Of a stretch of DNA of 25,580 nt, positions 14,846 through 25,580 are shown one piece after another. The stretch's first letter is position 1, and the number at the start of each line of letters is the position of its first letter. Below the pieces are notes generated by a model. It made no database searches. It saw only the letters and a program-made list of their open reading frames with translations, and was not told where the DNA came from. This DNA is from CAYWNK01 sp047639615. Its GTDB lineage: Bacteria > Planctomycetota > UBA1135 > GCA-002686595. The DNA is taken from positions 1-25,580 of the forward strand of contig JBLIOL010000032.1 of NCBI GenBank assembly GCA_047639615.1. The letters run 5' to 3'. The translations under genes and the position numbers were made by a program.

Positions 14846-15185
14846 GCGGGGGTACTGCGTTACTAGCGCGACCAGGCGAAGGGCCTAGTCGAGTGATTGC
14901 GGGGGGTGGTGCTTCCAGCTGCCAGGGCTTTGGCCGACCAAGAGCGCCCTGACGTGTGCCTGGGGTGCCCGTTTGCAGCGTCCTCGTAGGGGTGGCAGGC
15001 CGTTTGGCCCACCCACTCTTGGGGGTTGCTTTTGAGGGTCGTCCGCGCCCCGAGAGATGATTCCCGTGGCTGGAAGGGCGAGGAAAGTAATCGCTTGGGG
15101 GGGGGTCGTCAACAACGGCGGCCCACAAACCTTTGCAGAAGTCTTGGATTCCGCTGAAAGTCCGCCGGACAAGGCCTCAGCCCAC
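14846..15185 (-). promoter_or_regulatory. 340-nt rpsJ upstream region and likely leader
   Basis: No credible gene. It holds a candidate promoter near 15084-15112 and, downstream of it, a leader of about 230 nt. The leader contains a bulged hairpin (14992-15016: GTGG/CCAC outside, GGCC/GGCC inside, 4-nt loop) and weaker repeats around 14925-14960. A 6-bp AGGCCT repeat (15172-15195) flanks the stop of the upstream EF-G-like gene. This is the place where a uL4-type S10 leader would be expected. I cannot match it to a known leader fold. Confidence 0.45.
15084..15112 (-). promoter_or_regulatory. Candidate sigma-70-like promoter for the S10 cluster
   Basis: On the minus strand, TTGACG (15107-15112) is followed after 17 nt by TACTTT (15084-15089). 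The -35 matches 5/6 of the consensus and the -10 only 3/6. The spacer contains nine consecutive C. Position upstream of rpsJ after a probable gene-cluster boundary supports it. Weak alone. Confidence 0.35.
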
Positions 15186-17231
15186 TCAAAGGCCTCGCGC
15201 GCTGGCCTCGGCTTGGCTGACCGCACCGAAGCCCTGCAGCAGCAAGGAGTGATTGGCCCGCCCCCGGGAAAGGGAGCGTACGGCGGTCGAGTAGCCCAGC
15301 ATGCGCACCAGGGGCACGGTACCCCGAATCGTCCGTTTCAGGCCCAGGGAGAGCACTTGGCCCACATCCGCGTTGCGTGCACCTAGGTCCGCCAGGATGC
15401 CACCGGCGAACTCCGCGGGCGTCTCCACGGCGAAGGCCATGCGCGGCTCGCGCAACTCGACCTCCGCACCACCCCCGTGGAAAGCTTCGCGCAGGGCACG
15501 CCCAGCCGCATGGGCGGCGATGGCGGCGTCCTGTTCACCGGCATCGAGCTCGATCAACTCGATATGAACCACGCAGCCGACCAGGGGAAATCCATAATGC
15601 GGACCCGTAGTCGCTGCGTCCTGAATGGCATCGCTGACGGCCCCAGCGATCTCGGAGCTTGGCTGTACGCCATCCGCCCAGCGCACCACCGGCGGATCGC
15701 CCTGAGCGACAGCCTCCACACGCAGCTCCACCCGCCCTCTCAAAATGAGACCATCCACCTCCCGGGCGATCTCACCGACCCCTCGACCGTGCCCGCGGGC
15801 ACGCTCCCGATAGCTAACCCGCGGCGCCCCCACACGGGGATCGAGGCCAAACTCGCTACGTAGGCGCTGAACGGCCACTTCCAGGTGCAGCTCCCCCATG
15901 CCCTGAACACGCCACTGGCCCGTGTCCTCGGAGATCCCCACCCGCAGGGAGGGATCCTCGCGGGCTAGGAGCTCGAGGGCGCGCCCCAGGGGCTCGCGGT
16001 CGACCTGATCCTGGGGCTCGAGCATCATGGTCATGACGGGCTCCGGTACCTCGAGGGCCTCCAGGGCCAAGAAGTCTTCGCGTACGCCAAGGGTGTCGCC
16101 GGTGGCCGTACCCTCAAGCCCGCTCACGGCAACGATGTCACCGGCCTGGGCAAAATCGAGCTGCTCGCCGTGGTCCGCGTGCTGCCTGAAGAGCCCGGTG
16201 AGGGTCTCCTCGCGCTCGGTACGCGGATTCCAGAGCACCTGGCCAGGGACGAGCGTTCCGCGATACAGGCGCAGAAAGGTGCGCTCCTGAGCCCCGAAGC
16301 GCTGAAGCTTGAAAGCCAGGGCCAAGGGGCTCCCGAGCGGATCTGCGTTCACCCGGTGGGCCTCGCCCGTGCGTACATCTGAGGCCTGCACCGTGGGCCG
16401 ATCCGCTGGCGAGGGCAGATAGTCAAGCACCCCGTCCAGGAGCGGCTCCACCCCAAGGCCCGTAAGCGCGACCCCACAGAACACAGGCAGCAACTCGCCG
16501 GTGAAACACAGGCGGCGAGTCACCGCGCGCAGCTCCTCCAGGCCTGGCTCGCGCCCATCGAGCACGGCGCCCAGCAGAGCATCATCGTGCTCAGCCAAGC
16601 TGTCGATCAGCTCCGAGCGCAGAACCATGGCCTCATCGAGCACATGCGCGGGGATCTGCTCTAGGAGCTCCAACTTGCGGCCACTCCAGGCCCAGGCCAA
16701 ACCCTGCAGGAGGTCCACCAGCCCCACCATGCGCTCGCCCTCGTAGATGGGGTAATGCATGGGCAGAGCCAGCACATCCAACCGCTCCTGCACGCTCGCC
16801 ACGGCCTGCAGCATGTCCGCCCCGACCCGGTCGCACTTATTCACGAAGACCAGAGCAGGCAGCTTGTAGCTGCGCATCTGCCGGAAGACGGTCTCCGACT
16901 GAGCCTGGACCCCAACGCGCGCATCCACCACCAATATGGCCCCGTCGAGCACGCGCATGCAGCGCTCCACCTCCACGGTGAAGTCCACATGCCCGGGCGT
17001 GTCGATCAAGTTGAGGTCGCAACCCTTCCAGGACACGCGCGTGGCGGCAGCGGTGATCGTGATCCCACGCTCGCGCTCCTCCGCCATCCAATCCATGACG
17101 GCCGTGCCCTCGTCCACCCGGCCGGCGCGCGCCTCGAGACCGGTGGCCACGAGGATGCTCTCGGTCAGTGTGGTCTTGCCAGCATCGATGTGAGCAGCGA
17201 TGCCGATGTTGCGCAGCCGGGCCAAGTCCAT
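15186..17231 (-). CDS. Divergent EF-G-type translational GTPase
   Basis: 681 aa, five-domain EF-G layout. G motifs are AHIDAGKT (13-20), RERGITIT (53-60), DTPGH (77-81), NKCD (131-134) and a GVA-type G5 (253-255). Domain III has GMGELHLEV (444-452), domain IV spans about 472-590 and domain V about 593-681, with RSLSRGRA. The domain IV loop normally reading SGGRGQYG is absent; the region reads RARGHGRGVGEIAR. The second tip loop lacks the usual His-Asp-Val-Asp pattern (ELDAGEQDA). The domain V RRG loop reads ARNADVG. It sits in the fusA position after rpsG, but tuf does not follow. It may be a specialised EF-G (ribosome recycling or other) with canonical EF-G elsewhere. I therefore leave the symbol blank. 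Confidence 0.9.
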   Translation of the reverse strand: MDLARLRNIGIAAHIDAGKTTLTESILVATGLEARAGRVDEGTAVMDWMAEERERGITITAAATRVSWKGCDLNLIDTPGHVDFTVEVERCMRVLDGAILVVDARVGVQAQSETVFRQMRSYKLPALVFVNKCDRVGADMLQAVASVQERLDVLALPMHYPIYEGERMVGLVDLLQGLAWAWSGRKLELLEQIPAHVLDEAMVLRSELIDSLAEHDDALLGAVLDGREPGLEELRAVTRRLCFTGELLPVFCGVALTGLGVEPLLDGVLDYLPSPADRPTVQASDVRTGEAHRVNADPLGSPLALAFKLQRFGAQERTFLRLYRGTLVPGQVLWNPRTEREETLTGLFRQHADHGEQLDFAQAGDIVAVSGLEGTATGDTLGVREDFLALEALEVPEPVMTMMLEPQDQVDREPLGRALELLAREDPSLRVGISEDTGQWRVQGMGELHLEVAVQRLRSEFGLDPRVGAPRVSYRERARGHGRGVGEIAREVDGLILRGRVELRVEAVAQGDPPVVRWADGVQPSSEIAGAVSDAIQDAATTGPHYGFPLVGCVVHIELIELDAGEQDAAIAAHAAGRALREAFHGGGAEVELREPRMAFAVETPAEFAGGILADLGARNADVGQVLSLGLKRTIRGTVPLVRMLGYSTAVRSLSRGRANHSLLLQGFGAVSQAEASARGL

Positions 17232-17259
17232 GAGGCCCCCATCTTAGCCTGCCAGAGCG

Positions 17260-17745
17260 TCAGATCCCGAGGCCGCCCGCTAGCTCCTCGAGCCACGGGT
17301 TAGCTTCCAGGAATTCCCTTCGCCAGTGATAGCCCGCCAACAACTCCGGCCGCACATCCCCCATCACCGCCAAGGCCGCATATAGCGCCTCCACCGAGGC
17401 CAACCCCGCATCCGGATTAGCCACATAACGACCCTCCCGCGGATACGCCGTCACCAACCGAGGCAAAGACCGACGAATGGGCTCCCCATCGATCACCCGC
17501 TCCAACTTGGGCAACCGCCGCCAGGACGAATCCAACAGGAGCAGATCCGTCCCCCGATCCTCCAGGCTCAGCGGCGGAGCCTCATGGTGCAACAGGATCC
17601 GCCCCCCAGCCTCCACCCGCCGATCGAACTTGTAGGGAATGAACTCATACCCCTCCAACTCCCGCAACGGCGTCAACGAACACTTAGCCATCGACTCGCG
17701 CGGATCCCGCACGATCAAAACGTGATGCTCAGCTTGTTGATCCAT
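17260..17745 (-). CDS. Tsr3-like (DUF367) rRNA aminocarboxypropyltransferase homologue
   Basis: 161 aa from the ATG at 17745; a TTG at 17778 would add 11 residues but lies in a terminator-like hairpin. Tsr3 transfers the aminocarboxypropyl group of SAM to a uridine in helix 31 of small-subunit rRNA in yeast and archaea. Matching family features are the N-terminal DPRESMAKCSLTPL, D72-S-S-W75 (family D-C-S-W; Trp in the SAM site), R92-S-L-P-x-L followed by A-x-P (LPxLxAANP in archaea), LASVEALYAALAVMG, and W141 with FLEANPWLEEL (KWGxxFLxLN). The NYG of archaeal homologues is altered. It is followed after 28 nt by the EF-G-like gene. Function is inferred from motifs alone; no Shine-Dalgarno. Confidence 0.72.
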   Translation of the reverse strand: MDQQAEHHVLIVRDPRESMAKCSLTPLRELEGYEFIPYKFDRRVEAGGRILLHHEAPPLSLEDRGTDLLLLDSSWRRLPKLERVIDGEPIRRSLPRLVTAYPREGRYVANPDAGLASVEALYAALAVMGDVRPELLAGYHWRREFLEANPWLEELAGGLGI

Positions 17746-17762
17746 GGAATGACGCGGAGAAG

Positions 17763-17802
17763 AAAAAGGCAAACGCAAGAAGGGCGGCCAGGCCGCCCTT
17801 CT
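17763..17802 (-). terminator. Terminator-like hairpin after rpsG
   Basis: A perfect 12-nt inverted repeat (AGAAGGGCGGCC / GGCCGCCCTTCT, 17778-17802) with a minimal loop lies about 170 nt after the rpsG stop. A T-rich stretch follows on the transcribed strand (CGTTTGCCTTTTTCTTC), though the five-T run starts about 10 nt after the stem. It probably ends or attenuates rpsL-rpsG transcription before the Tsr3-like gene. Confidence 0.55.
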
Positions 17803-17848
17803 CAGATGGTGGGTACTCTCAGGAGCACCCTATGTGTTCGGCAAAGCC

Positions 17849-17986
17849 GCGATGGGCGTAATGCCAATCCTGAGCACGCGAAGCGTGCGGGAGTTATTAG
17901 CCGTTATGCGCTAGCGCGCGTAGTGCCAATCCTGAGCGCGCGAAGCGCGCGGGAAACATTAGCCCTATGCCCTAACGGGCATAGTG
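17849..17986 (-). repeat. Tandem copies of the rpsG 3' tail plus hairpin
   Basis: Unit A (17926-17986) starts in the last codons of rpsG (His-Tyr-Ala-Arg-stop). Unit B (17864-17925) repeats it: CAC TAC GCG CGC TAG, then GGCTAAT, CCCGC, a GC hairpin and CTCAGGATTGG. A partial unit C (from 17863) begins CAT TAC GCC. Period 61-62 nt. The hairpin is GCGCGC-TTC-GCGCGC in A and GCACGC-TTC-GCGTGC in B, a compensatory change at the third pair. Confidence 0.75.
17965..17984 (-). other. 8-bp hairpin enclosing the rpsG stop
   Basis: Perfect stem CTATGCCC / GGGCATAG with a 4-nt loop. The TAG of rpsG (17972-17974) lies at the loop edge. It is directly followed by the duplicated tail region. Confidence 0.55.
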
Positions 17987-18448
17987 GCTATAGGCCTTGT
18001 TGGCCTCAGCCATCTTGTGGATGTTCTCTTTCCAGGTAACCGTGGCGCCGGTGCCCTTGAATGCGTCAACCAGCTCTTCAGCGAAACACTCAGCCATGGG
18101 GCGCCCCTTCTTCTTGCGGCTGTTGTCAACGAGCCAGCGGATAGCCAGCGACTGCTGACGAGCACGCTTCACCTCGCGCGGGACCTGGTAGTTAGCACCA
18201 CCGACTCGCTTGGAGCGAACCTCAACAAGCGGACGAGCGTTCTCGATGGCCTTGCTAAAGATTTCTTCCGGCTCTTCTACGTCCGGGAGCTTCTTGTGGG
18301 CGATTTCGATGGCGTCGTAGAAGATCTTCTGTGCGGTGCTCTTCTTACCGTCCAGCATCAGCTTGTTGATGATCTTGGACGCGAGCATGGATCCGAACTT
18401 GGGATCAACCTTGATGAGGTCGGCGGTGGACTTGAAGTTACGGGGCAT
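17972..18448 (-). CDS. rpsG: 30S ribosomal protein uS7
   Basis: 158 aa. uS7 nucleates the 30S head and contacts E/P-site tRNA; in E. coli it also represses the str operon. The N-terminal KVDPKFGSMLASKIINKLMLDGKK, the central NARPLVEVRSKRVGGANYQVP and the C-terminal REVKRARQQSLAIRWLVD are diagnostic. It ends NKAYSHYAR. It follows rpsL by 86 nt. The only Shine-Dalgarno-like sequence is GCAGG, about 14 nt upstream. Its last codons and stop are duplicated downstream. Confidence 0.97.
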   Translation of the reverse strand: MPRNFKSTADLIKVDPKFGSMLASKIINKLMLDGKKSTAQKIFYDAIEIAHKKLPDVEEPEEIFSKAIENARPLVEVRSKRVGGANYQVPREVKRARQQSLAIRWLVDNSRKKKGRPMAECFAEELVDAFKGTGATVTWKENIHKMAEANKAYSHYAR

Positions 18449-18489
18449 GGACGTGAGGACCTGCGGGGTCCCGGGGGGCGGCTAGCAGT

Positions 18490-18503
18490 GCTGGCGAACC
18501 AGC
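18490..18503 (-). other. UUCG hairpin in the rpsL-rpsG spacer
   Basis: A perfect 5-bp stem GCTGG / CCAGC with a TTCG loop on the transcribed strand, between rpsL and rpsG. In E. coli the corresponding spacer is the uS7 repressor target; whether this hairpin belongs to such a site is not shown. Confidence 0.45.
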
Positions 18504-18534
18504 GAAGTGATGCGGGAGGGCTGGAGAGGTCGGA

Positions 18535-18909
18535 CTACTTCTTGACGCGCTTCGTTCCGTACTTGGAGCGCCCTTGGGAACGACCGTCGACGCCTGAGGC
18601 GTCCTGGGTTCCACGCAGAATGTGATAGCGAACACCGGGAAGGTCGCGAACGCGGCCACCACGCACGAGCACAACACTGTGCTCCTGCAGGTTGTGACCC
18701 TCGCCGGGGATGTACGCGGTGATCTCTTTGCCGTTGGACAGGCGCACGCGGGCGATCTTCCGGAGAGCCGAGTTAGGCTTCTTCGGCGTCTGGGTTTTCA
18801 CCTGCAGGCACACCCCACGCTTCTGAGGACAAGAGTCCAGAACGGGGGACTTGGAACGCTTGATGGGCTTCTTGCGGCCCTTACGTACCAGTTGGTTGAT
18901 CGTCGGCAT
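18535..18909 (-). CDS. rpsL: 30S ribosomal protein uS12
   Basis: 124 aa. uS12 monitors decoding in the A site, and substitutions in it confer streptomycin resistance. The start MPTINQLVRKGR, the decoding loop TPKKPNSALRK (Lys pair wild type), GEGHNLQEHSVVLVRGGRV and RDLPGVRYH, with the Asp that is methylthiolated in many bacteria, are present. The C-terminus RSKYGTKRVKK is normal. No Shine-Dalgarno precedes the ATG (CACCCCTCAGAT). A good promoter candidate lies about 70 nt upstream. Confidence 0.98.
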   Translation of the reverse strand: MPTINQLVRKGRKKPIKRSKSPVLDSCPQKRGVCLQVKTQTPKKPNSALRKIARVRLSNGKEITAYIPGEGHNLQEHSVVLVRGGRVRDLPGVRYHILRGTQDASGVDGRSQGRSKYGTKRVKK

Positions 18910-18923
18910 ATCTGAGGGGTGTT

Positions 18924-18967
18924 GGGCGCTTGGACAGCGCCCGGGTCGCGCAGGAGTTGCGAACCCG
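18924..18967 (-). promoter_or_regulatory. Two hairpins in the rpsL 5' leader
   Basis: A 7-bp perfect hairpin GGGCGCT / AGCGCCC (18924-18942) and, adjacent, a two-part stem (CGGGT/ACCCG with inner CGCA/TGCG, 18942-18967). Both lie between the candidate promoter and the rpsL ATG. They could regulate or stabilise the str mRNA. Confidence 0.45.
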
Positions 18968-18979
18968 TGGGAGCGGAAA

Positions 18980-19007
18980 AGTTTAGTGGCGACCCCGCTG
19001 ACGTCAA
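18980..19007 (-). promoter_or_regulatory. Candidate sigma-70-like promoter of rpsL-rpsG
   Basis: On the minus strand, TTGACG (19002-19007; 5/6 consensus) and TAAACT (18980-18985; 4/6) are separated by 16 nt. It lies in the 175-nt rpoC-rpsL gap, with a predicted start near 18973 and a leader of about 64 nt. This is the best promoter-like match I found in the window. Confidence 0.55.
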
Positions 19008-19035
19008 GCGCGTGAGGGTCGGAACTGGGAAGGTT

Positions 19036-19062
19036 AGGGGGCCGAATTGAATTCGACCCCCT
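19036..19062 (-). other. Hairpin after rpoC
   Basis: An 11-bp stem AGGGGGTCGAA / TTCGGCCCCCT on the transcribed strand, 22 nt after the rpoC stop. One pair is G-U in the minus-strand RNA but C-A on the other strand, which fits an RNA made from the minus strand. No T-tract follows, so it is a weak terminator or an attenuator at best. Confidence 0.5.
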
Positions 19063-19084
19063 GGATTAGGTCCTGAGGGGTGCC

Positions 19085-23626
<4,542 letters not shown>

Positions 23627-23650
23627 GGTCTCGTTTGCTCTATCGAGAAG

Positions 23651-23713
23651 GGCCCGCTGGTGCGGCGGGCCGACTTGAATCTCGGGCCCGAGCGGTCCGC
23701 CTGACCGCTCGGG
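23651..23713 (-). other. Two GC-rich hairpins in the rpoB-rpoC spacer
   Basis: In RNA order: an 11-bp perfect stem CCCGAGCGGTC / GACCGCTCGGG with a 5-nt loop (23687-23713), then a 7-bp stem GGCCCGC / GCGGGCC (23651-23671). Neither is followed by a T-tract, and rpoC must be transcribed through them. An attenuator or RNase-processing site is possible. Confidence 0.55.
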
Positions 23714-23738
23714 AAATGAAATCGAAAGGTCGAAGTGC

Positions 23739-25580
23739 CTACAGGCTCGGAACGACCTTCTTGTGGAGCTGCATGTTTAGGCCGAGGCCGCGGATCTCGT
23801 TGGTGAGTACCTCGAAGGACACAGGTGTGCCCGGCTCGAGGATGTTGAGACCCTTAACCATCGACTCGTAAATTTTCGTACGGCCGTCCACGTCGTCAGA
23901 CTTCACGGTCAGCTGCTCCTGAAGGATCGCTGCCGCGCCGTAGGCCTCGAGGGCCCAGACTTCCATCTCCCCGAAGCGCTGGCCGCCGAAGCGAGCCTTG
24001 CCGCCGAGGGGCTGCTGGGTGATCAGGCTGTAGGGGCCCGTTGCACGGGCGTGAACCTTCTCATCCACCAGGTGGTGAAGCTTGAGCATGTACATCACAC
24101 CGACGGTGACTTCCTGCTCGAAGGGAGTTCCGGTACGGCCGTCGATCAGCGTGAACTTGCCGGTGGGCGGCAGGTTTGCTTTCTCCAACAGATCGGAAAT
24201 CTCATCCTCTTTCGCGCCGTCGAAGGCCGGCGTGTAGCAGCGGATGCCCAGGCCCCGAGCAGCGATGCCCAGGTGGGTTTCCAGGATCTGCCCCACGTTC
24301 ATTCGACTGGGCACGCCCAGAGGGTTCAGGACGATGTCGACCGCGGTGCCGTCTTCCAAGTACGGCATGTCGGCCAAGGGGCAGATCTTGCTGATCACAC
24401 CCTTGTTGCCGTGGCGACCAGCCATCTTGTCCCCAACCGATAGGTTGCGCTTGGTGGCGACGTAGACCTTGACCATCTCCAACACACCCGTCGGCAACTC
24501 ATCACCGCGAGAGAGTCGGTTCACGATCTTGTTCTTGTCCGCTTCCTTGTTGTCGATCTTGGTCTGGCAATCGTGGATGGCTTGAACAGCCGCCCCACGC
24601 TTGGCCTCGTCGGCATGCTCTTCCGAGGCAGCCAAGCTGAGCACCTTGACGCGCCGAAGCTCGTCGTAGGTCGAGGTGTCATCCAGCAAGAAGGGCTTGC
24701 CCGTCAGGTCGTCGACGATGTCCTTGCCGAGGGACTCCTGGACACTCACCAGCATCTGGTGGGTGTACTCGCGCAGGGCGCGCAGGAATTCCTTCTCCGC
24801 ATCGCGAATCACGGAGAGAGCCTTCGTGCGCTCCTCGTCCGTGAGGTTTACGCGACGCGAGAACTTCTGAGCATCGATCACGACCCCACGGGTACCGGGG
24901 GGCATGTTCAACGAAGCGTTCTTCACGTCCACGCCGGCCTTGCCGAAGATCGCGTGCAGCAGCTTCTCTTCCGGGGTCAGCTCGCTCTTCGACTTGGGAG
25001 CAACCTTGCCCACAAGAATGTCGCCAGCCGCCACGAAGGTACCGATGCGCACGATGCCGGTGTCATCCAGGTCAGAGAGGGACTTCTCCCCCACGTTCGG
25101 GATGTCGCGGGTGAACTCTTCCTTGCCGAGTTTCGTCTCGCGGATCTCGACCTCGTACTCCTCGATGTGCACCGAGGTGAAGACGTCCTCGCGAACCAGG
25201 CGCTCCGACACGAGGATTGCATCCTCATAGTTGAAGCCGTCCCAGGTCATGAAGGCCACCAGAAGGTTCTTGCCGAGAGCCAGCTCGCCGCCTTCGGTGG
25301 AAGCACCGTCTGCAAGCAACTGTCCGACCTTCACTTCCTGTCCAGTCACGACCACAGGGCAGTGGTTCTGGGTGGTGCGCTCGTTCATGCCGCGGAACTT
25401 GGTCAGGTGATACTCGTCGTCGTCGACGATGATCACGCGACTGTCCGCGTACTCCACCGTGCCCGCAGTGTGGGCAAAGATGGGCATGTTCGAGTTCCTC
25501 GCCACCGGCTTCTCCATACCGGTGCCCACGATCGGCACCTCGGAAACCAAGAGCGGCACAGCCTGACGCTGCATGTTCGA
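23739..25580 (-). CDS. rpoB: RNA polymerase beta subunit, C-terminal part
   Basis: Partial: the window edge cuts the gene, leaving the last 613 codons. The retained part starts in the conserved SNMQRQAVPLL region just after the rifampicin pocket. It includes MTWDGFNYEDAI, the switch/active-site segments GDKMAGRHGNKGVISKI and VDIVLNPLGVPSRMNVGQ, and GGKARFGGQRFGEMEVWALEAYGAA near the C-terminus. It ends LNMQLHKKVVPSL. rpoC follows after 112 nt as in nearly all bacteria. Rifampicin-resistance sites themselves lie outside the window. Confidence 0.98.
   Translation of the reverse strand, partial: SNMQRQAVPLLVSEVPIVGTGMEKPVARNSNMPIFAHTAGTVEYADSRVIIVDDDEYHLTKFRGMNERTTQNHCPVVVTGQEVKVGQLLADGASTEGGELALGKNLLVAFMTWDGFNYEDAILVSERLVREDVFTSVHIEEYEVEIRETKLGKEEFTRDIPNVGEKSLSDLDDTGIVRIGTFVAAGDILVGKVAPKSKSELTPEEKLLHAIFGKAGVDVKNASLNMPPGTRGVVIDAQKFSRRVNLTDEERTKALSVIRDAEKEFLRALREYTHQMLVSVQESLGKDIVDDLTGKPFLLDDTSTYDELRRVKVLSLAASEEHADEAKRGAAVQAIHDCQTKIDNKEADKNKIVNRLSRGDELPTGVLEMVKVYVATKRNLSVGDKMAGRHGNKGVISKICPLADMPYLEDGTAVDIVLNPLGVPSRMNVGQILETHLGIAARGLGIRCYTPAFDGAKEDEISDLLEKANLPPTGKFTLIDGRTGTPFEQEVTVGVMYMLKLHHLVDEKVHARATGPYSLITQQPLGGKARFGGQRFGEMEVWALEAYGAAAILQEQLTVKSDDVDGRTKIYESMVKGLNILEPGTPVSFEVLTNEIRGLGLNMQLHKKVVPSL

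Noticed and set aside
14885..15226. 113-codon minus-strand frame in the gap before rpsJ
   Set aside because: Overlaps the end of the EF-G-like gene, Pro/Arg-rich translation with no family resemblance and no ribosome-binding site; leader RNA is more likely.
17746..17778. TTG-initiated 11-residue extension of the Tsr3-like protein
   Set aside because: It begins inside the terminator-like stem and its T-rich tail, and adds nothing resembling the family N-terminus; the ATG at 17745 is preferred.

Overview
The whole window is one bacterial housekeeping superlocus read entirely from the minus strand. In transcription order (high to low coordinates) it holds: the 3' part of rpoB, then rpoC; rpsL-rpsG (the str pair); a two-gene insert (a Tsr3-like rRNA modification protein and a divergent EF-G-type GTPase); the S10 genes rpsJ-rplC-rplD-rplW-rplB-rpsS-rplV-rpsC-rplP-rpmC-rpsQ; the spc genes rplN-rplX-rplE-rpsN-rpsH-rplF-rplR-rpsE-rplO-secY-adk-infA-rpmJ; and the alpha genes rpsM-rpsK-rpsD-rpoA-rplQ. 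I find no mobile element, CRISPR, tRNA or rRNA.

Organism: a moderately GC-rich bacterium, most likely Planctomycetota or a close relative. The support is indirect: the style of the uL4 sequence, no rpmD (uL30) between rpsE and rplO, no tuf between fusA and rpsJ, an EF-G of the divergent type seen in spirochaete/planctomycete/deltaproteobacterial lineages, and many starts with no Shine-Dalgarno sequence. I hold this at about 0.6 from memory of the families.

Gene spacing is mostly tight (1-4 nt overlaps or gaps under 40 nt), so long co-transcribed units are expected. The wider spacers are structured: rpoB-rpoC (112 nt, two GC-rich hairpins), rpoC-rpsL (175 nt, a good sigma-70-like promoter plus hairpins), rpsG-tsr3 (226 nt, tandem copies of the rpsG 3' tail, then a terminator-like hairpin), EF-G-like to rpsJ (340 nt, candidate promoter and leader), and rpsJ-rplC (318 nt, five successive hairpins). 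Many stop codons sit inside small hairpins.

The genes supply RNA polymerase core subunits, most of the 30S and 50S protein set, IF1, the Sec translocon channel and adenylate kinase. The least ordinary content is (1) the Tsr3-like gene, from a family I know as archaeal/eukaryotic, paired with an EF-G paralogue that lacks the usual domain IV tip, and (2) the structured RNA spacers, especially rpsJ-rplC and the duplicated rpsG tail with a compensatory base-pair change.
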